Source: Planctomycetota bacterium
GTDB lineage: Bacteria; Planctomycetota; Phycisphaerae; Phycisphaerales; UBA1924
Direction of reading: 5' to 3'
DNA: 61,711 nt
NCBI GenBank assembly: GCA_023432465.1
Contig: JAEYUO010000019.1
Coordinates: forward strand, 1-61,711
Below the pieces are notes generated by a model. The model worked only from the letters and a program-made list of their open reading frames with translations. It was not told the origin of the DNA and searched no databases. The position numbers were made by a program, and so were the translations under genes. Positions 1-8,228 of the stretch are shown in pieces (positions within the stretch are counted from its first letter, which is position 1; the number at the start of each line of letters is the position of its first letter).

Positions 1-30
1 TTGGTTTTGGCCTGCGCTGCGGGGGGGCCA

Positions 31-435
31 TTACTTCGAAGTGTACTGGCCGCGGCCGACGCGCTTCAACATGGTGCCGTGGTTGATGAGGGTCTGGTTG
101 ACGATGGTGCGGAAGGACGGGGAAGTGGTCTTGTAGCCGGCATCCTGGACCTTCTGTGCGGCGTCGGTGACCGACATGGTCTTGCCCTTGAGGAGGTTGT
201 GAAGGGCCTCGGCGAGGCTGTGCTCGTTCTTGGCGCGTCGGCGACCGGAGATCATTCCGCCGCGACGGCCGCTGACTTCGCCGCCGGCATCGGCGATCTG
301 CCGCTCGAGCTTGGTGAGCTTGGTGAGCAGGCGATTGCGGGCCTTGACGAGCTTGGAGACCGTGCGCTGTCGGCGCGAGATCTCGGCCTGGAGATCTGAG
401 ACAGAGAGTCGTCCGAGCGAAGCAGTGCGAGCCAT
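31..435 (-). CDS. HARE-HTH-like winged-helix protein
   Basis: Predicted small basic DNA-associated protein of 134 residues. The first 50 residues are a charged, probably coiled-coil segment rich in Arg, Lys and Leu. A Gly/Arg-rich linker (GRRGG, GRRRAKN) follows. The last 60 residues resemble a HARE-HTH/winged-helix fold: a helix with LAEALHNLLKGKTMSV, a helix after DAAQKVQDAGYKT, and a C-terminal wing ending KRVGRGQYTSK. The ATG at 435 is chosen over an upstream TTG because AAAGGA lies about 8 bases before it. Such domains occur with DNA-binding or chromatin-like roles; the partner and target here are unknown. Two copies of a 13-base repeat lie just upstream and may control it. Confidence 0.7.
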   Translation of the reverse strand: MARTASLGRLSVSDLQAEISRRQRTVSKLVKARNRLLTKLTKLERQIADAGGEVSGRRGGMISGRRRAKNEHSLAEALHNLLKGKTMSVTDAAQKVQDAGYKTTSPSFRTIVNQTLINHGTMLKRVGRGQYTSK

Positions 436-469
436 TTCCGATCCTTTCGATTGTCGTTGCAACGGCTAC

Positions 470-512
470 TTCCACACATCTGTGGAAAAACGCCGAAATT
501 TCCACACATCTG
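470..512. promoter_or_regulatory. Inverted plus direct repeat upstream of HTH gene
   Basis: TTCCACA-CATC-TGTGGAA at 470-487 is a perfect inverted repeat. The 13-mer TTCCACACATCTG occurs at 470-482 and again at 500-512, exactly 30 bases apart, close to three helical turns. The pair lies 35-77 bases upstream of the HTH gene start at 435, a normal operator position. Autoregulation is inference. Confidence 0.5.
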
Positions 513-605
513 AGGAGACATGTTAGAGAGAATGATGGTAGAGACGAAGTTTGTTGCGTGCAAACGTGCGAATGGCTGTTGAAAACAGCAACTGTTCGGT
601 CTCCG

Positions 606-1526
606 TCAGTTGGGAGATTCACCATTTGAAGAACGGTAGAGCCGCACATCCATCTGCGGGAAGGGGATGTTGATTCCGGCGGCTTCGAGGTGCTTCTTCA
701 CAGCTTCGGTGACGGCCTGTCTGCGGTTGATCCACTCGGTGGGAGGGCACCATGCGCTCACTCGCCAGTTGACGCTGGAGGCGCCGAGTTCATTGAGAAC
801 GACATCGGGGGCGGGGTCCTGGAGGAGACCATCGACGGAGCGGACGGCGGCGAGGAGGACTTGTCGCGTCTTGACGGTATCGGCGGCGTATTCGACGCCG
901 ACGAGGACATCGAGGCGTCGGCGCGGATTGTGGGTGAAGTTCTCAATGGTTGCGCCGAAGACCTGGCTGTTGGGCATGATGATGCGGCGGAAGTCGGGCC
1001 CGTTGAGCTTGAGGTTGAAGAGTTCGATCTCGTAGACGGTGCCGCTGACGGAGCCGATCTGGATGAAGTCGCCGACCTTGAAGGGACGCAGGAGGAGGAG
1101 CATGACTCCGGCGGCGAGGTTGGAGAGGCTGCCCTGGAGCGCGAGACCGATGGCCAGGCCCGCAGCTCCGACGAGCGCGGCGAGGCTGGTGGTGTTGACG
1201 CCGAAGACCCCGAGGCAGATGACCAGACCCATGATGAGCGCGATCCAGCGGACGAGGTTGCCGAGGAAGCGAGCGAAGGTCTGGTCGATGCGTGGGCGGT
1301 TGAGCGCGCGGTGGACGGCGATGCGGAGCCAGGAGGCGATGATCCAGGTGATTATGAGGACGACGATCGCGCCGAGGATCTTGAGTCCCCAGTCGAGGGC
1401 GAGCTGGCGGAGGACCTCGGTGAGCCAGGCGGGGTCGTAGATGGCCAGGGGCTTGGGCGGACCCTGCTCGGGCGAGGGTTGATCGGTCGAGGACTGCATG
1501 GCGAGCAGGAGCGACGACAGCGGCAT
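606..1526 (-). CDS. mscS: MscS-family small mechanosensitive channel
   Basis: Inner-membrane channel that opens on hypo-osmotic shock to release solutes. The protein has 306 residues, close to the usual MscS length of about 285. After a short cytoplasmic lead it shows three membrane helices (around residues 40-65, 85-110 and 115-140). The third is the Gly/Ala-rich pore helix GAAGLAIGLALQGSLSNLA, followed by the beta-domain sequence LLLRPFKVGDFIQIG and the typical IIMPNSQVFG. The C-terminal alpha/beta domain is complete. GAGGAG lies 6 bases before the ATG. The gene is followed by the HTH gene on the same strand and preceded by a Kef-type antiporter, so osmotic and ion homeostasis genes cluster here. 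Confidence 0.9.
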   Translation of the reverse strand: MPLSSLLLAMQSSTDQPSPEQGPPKPLAIYDPAWLTEVLRQLALDWGLKILGAIVVLIITWIIASWLRIAVHRALNRPRIDQTFARFLGNLVRWIALIMGLVICLGVFGVNTTSLAALVGAAGLAIGLALQGSLSNLAAGVMLLLLRPFKVGDFIQIGSVSGTVYEIELFNLKLNGPDFRRIIMPNSQVFGATIENFTHNPRRRLDVLVGVEYAADTVKTRQVLLAAVRSVDGLLQDPAPDVVLNELGASSVNWRVSAWCPPTEWINRRQAVTEAVKKHLEAAGINIPFPQMDVRLYRSSNGESPN

Positions 1527-1600
1527 GGGTGTCTCCTCGGATCGAGGGAAGCGTATGGGTGCGGGCGGGAATCTTCGAGCGGGGCCGCAGCGGAGCGCGG

Positions 1601-3403
1601 TCAGTCCTGCATGCCCCAGATGTGGCGCAGCGCGGCGAGCATGCGATCGATGGTGGCCTTGTCGAGGCCGCGATGCTCCATGACGGTGCGGGCAAGGGCG
1701 ATGCCGGCCTCGCCTTCCTCGAAGATGACTTTGTTTGCGCCGGCGGCGAGAAGGACCTGTCGCTCGCCGAGGTAGCGAGCGCGAACGGTGATCTGGACTT
1801 CGGCGTTGAGTTCGCGGGCCGCGCGAACGACGGGGGCGCGGCTGGAAGAGTGGGGGAGCGTGACGACGAAGTGGACTGCGCGGCGGACGCCGGCCTTGTC
1901 GAGGACTTCTGCGAGGGAGGCATCGCCGTAGATCGCGCTGTGCCCGGAGCGGATGAGCGCTTCGACGGTGGTGAGGTTCATCTCGATGATGACGGTGTGG
2001 AAGCCGGCATCTCGGAGGAGGGCATCGACGACGCGGCCGACGGGGCCGTGGCCGACGATGACGGCGATGGGTTTGTGCACGGCGGCGATGATGGGTTGGG
2101 CGGAGGCGTTGAGAGCGTGTGCGCGTCGTTCGGAGCGGGCGTTGAGCATCCGCCAGAGTCCGGGCCGCTTGCGGAGCACGGACTCAATGGGATCGAGCAG
2201 GCGGAAGATGAGCGGGTTGAGAGTGATGGAGATCATGGCGGCGGCGACGAGCACCTGCTGGCCCTCTTCGGGGAGGAGGTTGTGCTTGGTCGCGACGTGG
2301 CCGAGGATGAAGGAGAACTCACCGATCTGCGCCAGGCCTATGGCGACGGTGAGCGCGGTGCGGACGGGATAGCCCAGGACCGCGACGATGACGAGCGCGG
2401 CGAGGGGCTTGGCGACCAGGACGATGCCAAGGCCGGCGGCGACGAGGAGAGGGTCGGTGAAGAGGAAGGAGGGGTCGAAGAGCATGCCGACGGAAACGAA
2501 GAAGAGGACGGAGAAGGCGTCGCGCATGGGGAGGGCATCGGCCGCGGCCTGATGGCTGACGGGGGACTGGGCGACGACCATTCCGGCGAGGAAGGCTCCG
2601 AGCGCGACGGAGGCATCGAAGAGGGTGGCGGAGCCGACAGCGATGGCGACGGAGAGGACCAGGACGGTGAGGGTGAAGAGCTCGCGGGAGCGGAGCTTGG
2701 CGACCTGCGCGAGGATCCATGGGACGACTTTGGAACCGGCGAGGAGGACGATGGCGACGAGGGCGATGAGCTTGAGGACGGCCCAGCCGATGGAGACGAG
2801 GATGGGCGGGCGTTCGGCGGGATCCGCGGCGATGTCGGTGGAGGCGAGAACGGCGGAGGCGGCATCCGTGCTGACGACGACTTGATCCATGGCGAGCATG
2901 GGCACGAGCACGAGCGCGAGAACGGTGAAGATGTCCTCGACGATGAGCCACCCGACGGCGGCGTGGCCGTGCGGGGTGTTGAGCATGTCGCGGTCCATGA
3001 GGACGCGGAGGAGGACGACGGTGCTGGCGACGGCCATGGCCATTCCGAGGACCATGCCGGCGCGGAGTGGCCAGCCGAAGTAGTGGAAGACGAGCATGCC
3101 GAGCAGGGTGGCGACGAGGCTCTGGCCGACGGCGCCGGGGATCGCGATGCCCTTGACGGCGAGGAGGTCCTTGAGGTGGAAGTGGAGACCGACGCCGAAC
3201 ATGAGGAGGATGACTCCGACCTCGGCGAGCTGCTGGGCGAGGTCGACATCGCCCTTGAAGCCCGGGGTGTAGGGGCCGATGACGACGCCGGCGAGGAGGT
3301 AGCCGACGATGGGGGAGAGACCGACCCGTTGGGTGATCAGCCCGAGGACCCACGCCGCGGCGAATCCTGCGGCGATGGTGTTGAGGAGGGGGAGATCGTG
3401 CAT
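1601..3403 (-). CDS. Kef-type K+/H+ antiporter with TrkA-N domain (CPA2)
   Basis: Monovalent cation/proton antiporter of the CPA2 family, 600 residues. Residues 1 to about 390 hold the Na_H_Exchanger domain with 11-12 membrane helices, beginning LLNTIAAGFAAAWVLG and including GYLLAGVVIGPYTPGF. Residues about 440-560 form a Rossmann TrkA-N domain with the nucleotide-binding motif VGHGPVGRVVDALL. The architecture matches YbaL/KefB, where the cytosolic domain gates transport in response to NAD(H) or glutathione adducts. No full C-terminal TrkA-C domain is seen. The start is 47 bases from the divergent ribBA gene, so the two share a very short promoter region. No good ribosome binding site is visible. 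Confidence 0.88.
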   Translation of the reverse strand: MHDLPLLNTIAAGFAAAWVLGLITQRVGLSPIVGYLLAGVVIGPYTPGFKGDVDLAQQLAEVGVILLMFGVGLHFHLKDLLAVKGIAIPGAVGQSLVATLLGMLVFHYFGWPLRAGMVLGMAMAVASTVVLLRVLMDRDMLNTPHGHAAVGWLIVEDIFTVLALVLVPMLAMDQVVVSTDAASAVLASTDIAADPAERPPILVSIGWAVLKLIALVAIVLLAGSKVVPWILAQVAKLRSRELFTLTVLVLSVAIAVGSATLFDASVALGAFLAGMVVAQSPVSHQAAADALPMRDAFSVLFFVSVGMLFDPSFLFTDPLLVAAGLGIVLVAKPLAALVIVAVLGYPVRTALTVAIGLAQIGEFSFILGHVATKHNLLPEEGQQVLVAAAMISITLNPLIFRLLDPIESVLRKRPGLWRMLNARSERRAHALNASAQPIIAAVHKPIAVIVGHGPVGRVVDALLRDAGFHTVIIEMNLTTVEALIRSGHSAIYGDASLAEVLDKAGVRRAVHFVVTLPHSSSRAPVVRAARELNAEVQITVRARYLGERQVLLAAGANKVIFEEGEAGIALARTVMEHRGLDKATIDRMLAALRHIWGMQD

Positions 3404-3450
3404 GGGGAGGAGCGTACCCGGAGCGGGGCGGCAGGCTACTACGATCGGCC

Positions 3451-4638
3451 ATGCCCTTTGCCACTGTTCCTGAGATTCTGGACGATATCCGTGCGGGTCG
3501 GATGGTCATTTTGACTGATGATGAGAAGCGCGAGAACGAGGGGGACCTTGTGATCGCGGCGGAGCACGTGACGCCGGAATCGGTGACGTTCATGCTGACG
3601 GTGGCGCGGGGGTATCTGTGCCTGTCGATGACGGAGGCGGATTGCGACCGTCTGGAGCTGACGCCGCAGGCGGCGGTGAACACGACGGTGCGGGGCACGG
3701 CGTTTACGGTGTCGATCGACGGGCATCCGAAGCACGGGTTCACCACGGGGGTTTCGGCGAAGGAGCGGGCGCGATGCATCCGCATGGCGATCGACCCGCA
3801 GTACCGGGTGGATGACTTTGTGCGTCCGGGGCACATCAACCCGCTGCGGTCGCGCGATGGGGGCGTGCTGGTGCGGACGGGTCAGACGGAGGGGTCAGTC
3901 GATCTGTGCCGGCTTGCGGGGCTGTACCCCGCGGCGGCGATCATCGAGATCATGCGGGATGATGGGGAGATGGCGCGGCTGCCGGACCTTGAGAAGCTGG
4001 CGGCGCGGCACGGGCTGAAGATGTGCTCGGTGGCGCAGCTGATCGAGCATCGGCTGGCGCGGGAGTCGCTGGTGAAGCGGCTGGAGCCGGTGAGCGGGAC
4101 TGCGCTGCGGTCGCGGCTGGGGGAGTATCGGCTTTTTGCGTTCGAGTCGCTGGTTGATCCGATGCCACATGTCGCATTGTGCGTGGGAGATGTCGGCGCG
4201 CCGGGCGTGAGCATCGATGAGCCGACGCTGGTGCGTGTGCACAGGCGGGATGTGCTGGGGGATATCTTCCTGGATCTGGATTCATCGCCGGAGGGGGCGA
4301 CGGGGGAGACGCTGCACGCGTCGATGCGGGCGATTCAACAGGCGGGGCGGGGCGTGGTGGTGTATCTGCGGCCGGGCGGGGTTGACACGGTTGATGCGCG
4401 GCTGACGCAGCGGCTGAGCGCGGTGCGGACCAAGCGGCGGGAGGATGCGGATGACCCGAACCTGACCGCGCCGGGGAACAGCGTGCCCAGCGCGGTGCGG
4501 GAGATCGGTGTGGGGAGCCAGATCCTGAGGGACCTGGGGCTGAGCAAGCTGCGGCTGCTGACGAACCACAACACGGACTGGCCTGGGCTGGAGGCGTATG
4601 GGCTGGAGGTTGTGGAGCGGGTGCCGATCGTGCGGTAG
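3451..4638 (+). CDS. ribBA: RibBA-like protein; DHBP synthase with degenerate GTP cyclohydrolase II half
   Basis: Residues 1-205 match 3,4-dihydroxy-2-butanone-4-phosphate synthase (riboflavin pathway, ribulose-5-phosphate to DHBP). Landmarks are DDEKRENEGDLVIAAEHV, KHGFTTGVSAKERA, RPGHINPLRSRDGGVL and the LAGLYPAAAIIEIMRDDG block. The usual GHTEA, whose His binds metal, reads GQTEG here. Residues 206-395 align to GTP cyclohydrolase II but have lost its active site. The Cys zinc ligands are replaced by DIFLDLDSSPEG, and the YLRQEGRG motif reads YLRPGGVDTV. Only the GSQILRDLG and LRLLTNHN framework remains. The protein therefore probably acts as RibB only, with RibA activity encoded elsewhere. 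The start is supported by the conserved N-terminus. Confidence 0.88.
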   Translation: MPFATVPEILDDIRAGRMVILTDDEKRENEGDLVIAAEHVTPESVTFMLTVARGYLCLSMTEADCDRLELTPQAAVNTTVRGTAFTVSIDGHPKHGFTTGVSAKERARCIRMAIDPQYRVDDFVRPGHINPLRSRDGGVLVRTGQTEGSVDLCRLAGLYPAAAIIEIMRDDGEMARLPDLEKLAARHGLKMCSVAQLIEHRLARESLVKRLEPVSGTALRSRLGEYRLFAFESLVDPMPHVALCVGDVGAPGVSIDEPTLVRVHRRDVLGDIFLDLDSSPEGATGETLHASMRAIQQAGRGVVVYLRPGGVDTVDARLTQRLSAVRTKRREDADDPNLTAPGNSVPSAVREIGVGSQILRDLGLSKLRLLTNHNTDWPGLEAYGLEVVERVPIVR

Positions 4639-4867
4639 GGGCGGATGGTTATTCGGGCCGCGGGGCGCTGGCGGGGGGGTGTGCGGGCTGTGGCGGCTGT
4701 GTGGGGCGGGGGGCGGGCGCGGGCGTAGTGGTCTTGGGGAACGCGGGTTTGGCTCGCACCGGCGGGCTGTGGATCGCATGTTTGGGCTTGAAGCGGGAAT
4801 GCGGACGCGGACGGCATCCAAAGGGGATGCCGCCCGGGCCCGTCGCCGCTTCGCAAGGAAGCCCAGC

Positions 4868-5617
4868 ATGAATACCAGGAAGATGATGAAGGTCGGTGCT
4901 GTTTCGGCGGCGGCGGTATGCGCGGCGGCCGGCTCGGCGAGCGCGGACATGGTCATGGCGCGCGGTTCGAGCAGTTCGGGCCTCGACGCGACGGTGATGT
5001 TTCAGGCGGTGGGGTCGGATCTGTACATCACGCTGAAGAACACCTCGTTGTCGGACGTGCTGGTGCCGTCGGATCTTCTGACGGGCGTGTTCTTTGATAT
5101 CACGGGCGACTCGCTCGAGCTGGCTGCGCAGGGCGCGGTGCTTGATGCCGAGTCGATCGTGCGATGGGGCTCATCGGAGCCCGACGGAAGCGTGGGCGGG
5201 GAGTGGGCGTTCCGCGGCGGGCTGTCGGGCGCGCCGGGCGGCGCGGCGTACGGCATCTCCACGGCGGGGTTCGGGCTGTTCGGCCCGCACGATTCGTTCC
5301 CGGGCGCGAACCTTGACGGGCAGAACGGGCCGCAGGGGATGAACTACGGACTGTTGTCGCTGGGGGATGACCCGCTGACGGGGAATGCGCCGGTGACGGG
5401 CGGTAATGCGCTGATTCAATCGGGCGTGGTGTTCCACCTCTCGGGCCTGCCCGCGGGCTTTGACCCTGGGCGGATCGCCAACGTGTCGGTGCAGTACGGC
5501 ACATCGCTGTCGCAGCCGTCGTTCGTGACGCCGATTACGTCGGTGCCTGCGCCTGGCGGGCTCGTGGCGATGGCGATCGGCGGCGCGCGGGTGGCGCGCC
5601 GCCGGCGGCGGGCCTAA
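4868..5617 (+). CDS. Secreted protein with PEP-CTERM-like tail
   Basis: Predicted exported protein of 249 residues with no recognised enzymatic domain. It has a Lys/Arg start (MNTRKMMKVG), an Ala-rich signal peptide cut after SASA, and a beta-rich Gly/Ser/Asp body. The C-terminus has APGGLVAMAIGG followed by ARVARRRRRA, a PEP-CTERM-like tail of Pro-rich motif, hydrophobic helix and basic cluster. Such tails are processed by exosortase-type enzymes, none of which is in this window. The start at 4868 is preceded by AAGGAAG at a spacing of 8. It is convergent with the next gene, 22 bases away. Confidence 0.75.
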   Translation: MNTRKMMKVGAVSAAAVCAAAGSASADMVMARGSSSSGLDATVMFQAVGSDLYITLKNTSLSDVLVPSDLLTGVFFDITGDSLELAAQGAVLDAESIVRWGSSEPDGSVGGEWAFRGGLSGAPGGAAYGISTAGFGLFGPHDSFPGANLDGQNGPQGMNYGLLSLGDDPLTGNAPVTGGNALIQSGVVFHLSGLPAGFDPGRIANVSVQYGTSLSQPSFVTPITSVPAPGGLVAMAIGGARVARRRRRA

Positions 5618-5639
5618 GCCGGGCGGACGAGTTGCGGCA

Positions 5640-6536
5640 TCAGCGGCGGCGGCGGAGGGCGACGAGCCCGGCGATGCCGAGCAGCGATGCCGCGCCCGGC
5701 GCGGGGATCTGGAAGTAGCCGTTGTAGACGTGGTTGCGGATCTCGGCGTTCTGGGCCGAGATGCTGTTGACGGCGACTGCGCCGTTCATTCCGCCGCCGG
5801 AGAGGACGAGGTCCGCGAAGGGGGCGATGACCGCGCCGTTGAAGCTGTTGTTTACCAGCAGCGAGGTGGCATCGGGCATGTTCCAGAGGATGCGCGAGGA
5901 GTTGGCCTGGTTGAATCCGCCCATGATGTTCGGCGGGGCGATGAGGTCGACCACGCCGGCGGCGGAGGTGACGTTGATGATGACGCTGTCGGCGGAGCCG
6001 AAGTTGAGGTTGAGGCCGCCGAGCGACTGGATGGCCGCGGCGGAGATGTTGTAGATCGCGACGTTCTGGCCGCCGAGCAGGACCGGGGAGGCGTTCATGT
6101 TGCCGCCGCCATCGACCGTGCCGTTGGCCGGGAGCGAGGCGAGGTAGGCGCTGGCGAGCTCAAGCTGGGAGAAGATGGAGCTGACGCTCGTGGCGACGGA
6201 GGCGTCGTTGATGAGGACACCGCCGTTGATGTTGAGCGTGCCGGAGTTGGCCCCGCCGAGGCGGAGGTTGCCGCCGTTGTTCACCTGGATGTTGCCCGAG
6301 AGGACATTGCCGCCGATGGCGAGGCCGTCGCCGCTGAGAGCGGTGACACCCTGGACGGCGTAGTTGGAAGTGCCCGAGAGATTGCCGCCGATGATCGCGC
6401 TGCCATCGACTTCCGATGAGCTGGTGACGTTCGTGCGGACGATGAGATTCCACTCGGACAAGGCATTGGTGCCGGCGAGTGCGGGGGTGGCGATCACGGC
6501 GGCGGCGAGTGCGCCGCGGGTCAGGACATTACGCAT
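5640..6536 (-). CDS. Choice-of-anchor A family secreted protein
   Basis: Predicted surface protein of 298 residues. A signal peptide (MRNVLTRGALAAAVIATPALA) leads into a choice-of-anchor A type domain. Its marks are the opening ALSEWNLIVRTNVTSSSEVDGSAIIGGNLSG, a run of Gly/Asn-rich beta strands, and a central region ending ILWNMPDATSLLVNNS and GAVIAPFADLVLSGGGMNGAVAV. The domain usually occurs with variable C-terminal anchors. Here the anchor is PEP-CTERM-like: PAPGAASLLGIAGLVALRRRR, written in two parts, PAPGAASLLGIAG and LVALRRRR. AGGAG lies 9 bases before the start. The ligand and role are unknown; adhesive or matrix functions are suggested by the family's context. Confidence 0.8.
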   Translation of the reverse strand: MRNVLTRGALAAAVIATPALAGTNALSEWNLIVRTNVTSSSEVDGSAIIGGNLSGTSNYAVQGVTALSGDGLAIGGNVLSGNIQVNNGGNLRLGGANSGTLNINGGVLINDASVATSVSSIFSQLELASAYLASLPANGTVDGGGNMNASPVLLGGQNVAIYNISAAAIQSLGGLNLNFGSADSVIINVTSAAGVVDLIAPPNIMGGFNQANSSRILWNMPDATSLLVNNSFNGAVIAPFADLVLSGGGMNGAVAVNSISAQNAEIRNHVYNGYFQIPAPGAASLLGIAGLVALRRRR

Positions 6537-6969
6537 GGGGGAACTCTCCTCGAAGTCTGTGGCCGCGGACCTTCCGGGTCGGGCCGGGTCTCTCTGGCGG
6601 TACTCTACGGATGTGGCGTCAAACGGCTACATGGAACCGGGGATTTTTGGAAGACTTTGCGCGATTCTGGCGCGGGGCCGGCGATGCGCGGCGAGGCTGC
6701 GTGAAGATGGGCAAGCTGGGAGGAGTTGTTGATGGCGCGAGGCGAGCCGCTGGATCGAGCCGCGGGAGCGCGCGCCGAGCGCGACGGTTATGGGGCCGGC
6801 GCTGCCTTGAGCGCGGTGGCGCGGGCCGGCTGAGATTGCCGGGATGCGGTCAAGGTGGATGGAGTCGGGGTCGATCCTTGGATGGGCCTGCCCACGGTTT
6901 GCATTCCGCAGCCAGTTGCGCTCGGTGGAAGAGGGAACTGGCGAATCGGGCCGCGCGAGGTGATTCCGC
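6537..6969. other. Intergenic region, divergent
   Basis: This 433-base gap separates the divergent anchor A gene and prepilin gene and must hold both promoters. No convincing -35/-10 pair, RNA gene or long inverted repeat was seen. Short open frames here do not have coding character. Confidence 0.5.
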
Positions 6970-7518
6970 ATGCGAAGAGCGTTCACACTCGTCGAGCTGA
7001 TCGTGGTCATCGTGGTGCTGGCGATTCTGTCGGGTGTCGCGATCGTGCGGTACTACGACTATGGCGAGAAGGCCAAGCAGTCGGCGGACATGGGCTCGCT
7101 CGGGGCGATCAACGAGGCTCTGAATCAGCAGTATCTGGTGCACCGGCTGCACGATGCTCCGGAGGCGCAGTGGGTGACGCAGCCAGCGCACGTTGCTCCT
7201 GCGCTGCAGTTCGATGCGCTGCCCAACGGCATCACGATTGACGATGCGCAGTTTGTTGATCAGCGCGGCAACCGGTACGACCTGATCCCCGAGACGGCGA
7301 CATCGCCGGCGCGGATTGCGATCGCCGGCATTGTCGCCTCGGGCACGCCGGGCGCGCCGGCATCCGGCGGCGCGGGTGGAAGCGGCGGCGGTGGAGGCGG
7401 CACGGGCGGGGGAACAACGGGCGGGGCGGCGGCGATGCCCGCGGCGATGATTCCCGTGCTTCTGGGGCCGATCCTGCTTCTGCGGCCACGGCGGCAGGGC
7501 GCGGAGTCGCAGCCGTGA
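6970..7518 (+). CDS. Prepilin-like protein with GlyGly-CTERM-like tail
   Basis: Predicted type IV pilin or type II pseudopilin-like protein of 182 residues. It starts with a class III prepilin leader MRRAFTLVELIVVIVVLAIL, which prepilin peptidase would cut before Phe, followed by a globular domain of about 95 residues. Its C-terminus is unusual: a Gly/Ser-rich stretch from about residue 132 (GGSGGGGGGTGGG, TTGGA), a hydrophobic helix (PAAMIPVLLGPILLL) and a basic end (RPRRQ). This is the layout of GlyGly-CTERM sorting signals cleaved by rhombosortase. The stop codon overlaps the start of the downstream rhomboid-family gene by 4 bases (ATGA). Substrate status is inference. Confidence 0.8.
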   Translation: MRRAFTLVELIVVIVVLAILSGVAIVRYYDYGEKAKQSADMGSLGAINEALNQQYLVHRLHDAPEAQWVTQPAHVAPALQFDALPNGITIDDAQFVDQRGNRYDLIPETATSPARIAIAGIVASGTPGAPASGGAGGSGGGGGGTGGGTTGGAAAMPAAMIPVLLGPILLLRPRRQGAESQP

Positions 7519-8228
7519 TGATTGCGCGTGCGCCCGTGACGCTGGCTGTCGCTGTGGCGGCGGTGAGCTTCTCCGTGTTGCTCGGCGAATCACGAATCGC
7601 CGCTGAGTTCTGGCTGAGCTGGCTTGTGCACACGGAGCTGACGCACCTGTTGAGCGATGTGATCCCGTGGTTGATCGTGGGGCTGTGGCTGGAGCCGCGG
7701 TGCGGATCGGCGCGGTGGGGTGTGTGGACTGCGCTGGCGGTGATGATGACAGGCGCTCTGCACGGCGTGGTGTATCCGGCGCAGGGGGCGGTATTCGGAT
7801 TGAGCGCGGTGGTCTATGCCGTCGCGTTTGCGGGGCTGGTCTCGTGGCGTGGCGGCGTGGCGAGCGATCCGCGGCGGTGGGCGGCGCTTCTGCTCCTGTC
7901 GGTGGTCCTCGTTGATGAGGTGCTGCACGGGGCTTCGGCGTGGCGGGCAATGGTCGCCGAGAGCGGCCGCGGGATTCGATTCGTGGCGATGGATCGAATC
8001 GAGACGACGCCGTTGCTGCATGGCGCGGCGGCGGTACTTGGCGCGATTGTCGGCGTAGGCGCTATCTGGGCAAGCGGTGCCGAGAAGGGGCGCGGCGAGA
8101 GGAAGGGTCGGGGTCCGCGCCCGGTTCTGGATGTTGATCGCGCGGTCGGATGCGGCCCGCGGCGGCATCCTGCTTCAGTCGCTCGATGCCGTCGAGAATC
8201 TCAAGAAAGCGCTCGCCAAACGGCGTGA
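7515..8228 (+). CDS. Rhombosortase-like rhomboid-family membrane protease
   Basis: Predicted intramembrane serine protease of 237 residues with about six membrane helices. It carries the rhombosortase signatures in order: LVHTELTHLLSDVIPW (matching the rhomboid LxHxxxxHLLxN loop), VFGLSAVVYA (the GxSx nucleophile Ser in a helix), VLVDEVLHG, and LLHGAAAVLGAIVG (the catalytic His helix). Rhombosortases (RrtA family) cleave proteins with GlyGly-CTERM tails, and the overlapping upstream gene encodes just such a tail. The last 45 or so residues, after the final helix, are basic, of low complexity, and overlap the HxlR gene in antisense. They may not be structured. A non-sortase rhomboid is the main alternative. 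Confidence 0.72.
   Translation: MMIARAPVTLAVAVAAVSFSVLLGESRIAAEFWLSWLVHTELTHLLSDVIPWLIVGLWLEPRCGSARWGVWTALAVMMTGALHGVVYPAQGAVFGLSAVVYAVAFAGLVSWRGGVASDPRRWAALLLLSVVLVDEVLHGASAWRAMVAESGRGIRFVAMDRIETTPLLHGAAAVLGAIVGVGAIWASGAEKGRGERKGRGPRPVLDVDRAVGCGPRRHPASVARCRRESQESARQTA

Noticed and set aside
1529..3514. Long plus-strand open frame of 661 codons, very acidic
   Set aside because: It is the reverse shadow of the Kef-type antiporter; composition is extreme (Asp/Glu/Gly) and no domain is visible.
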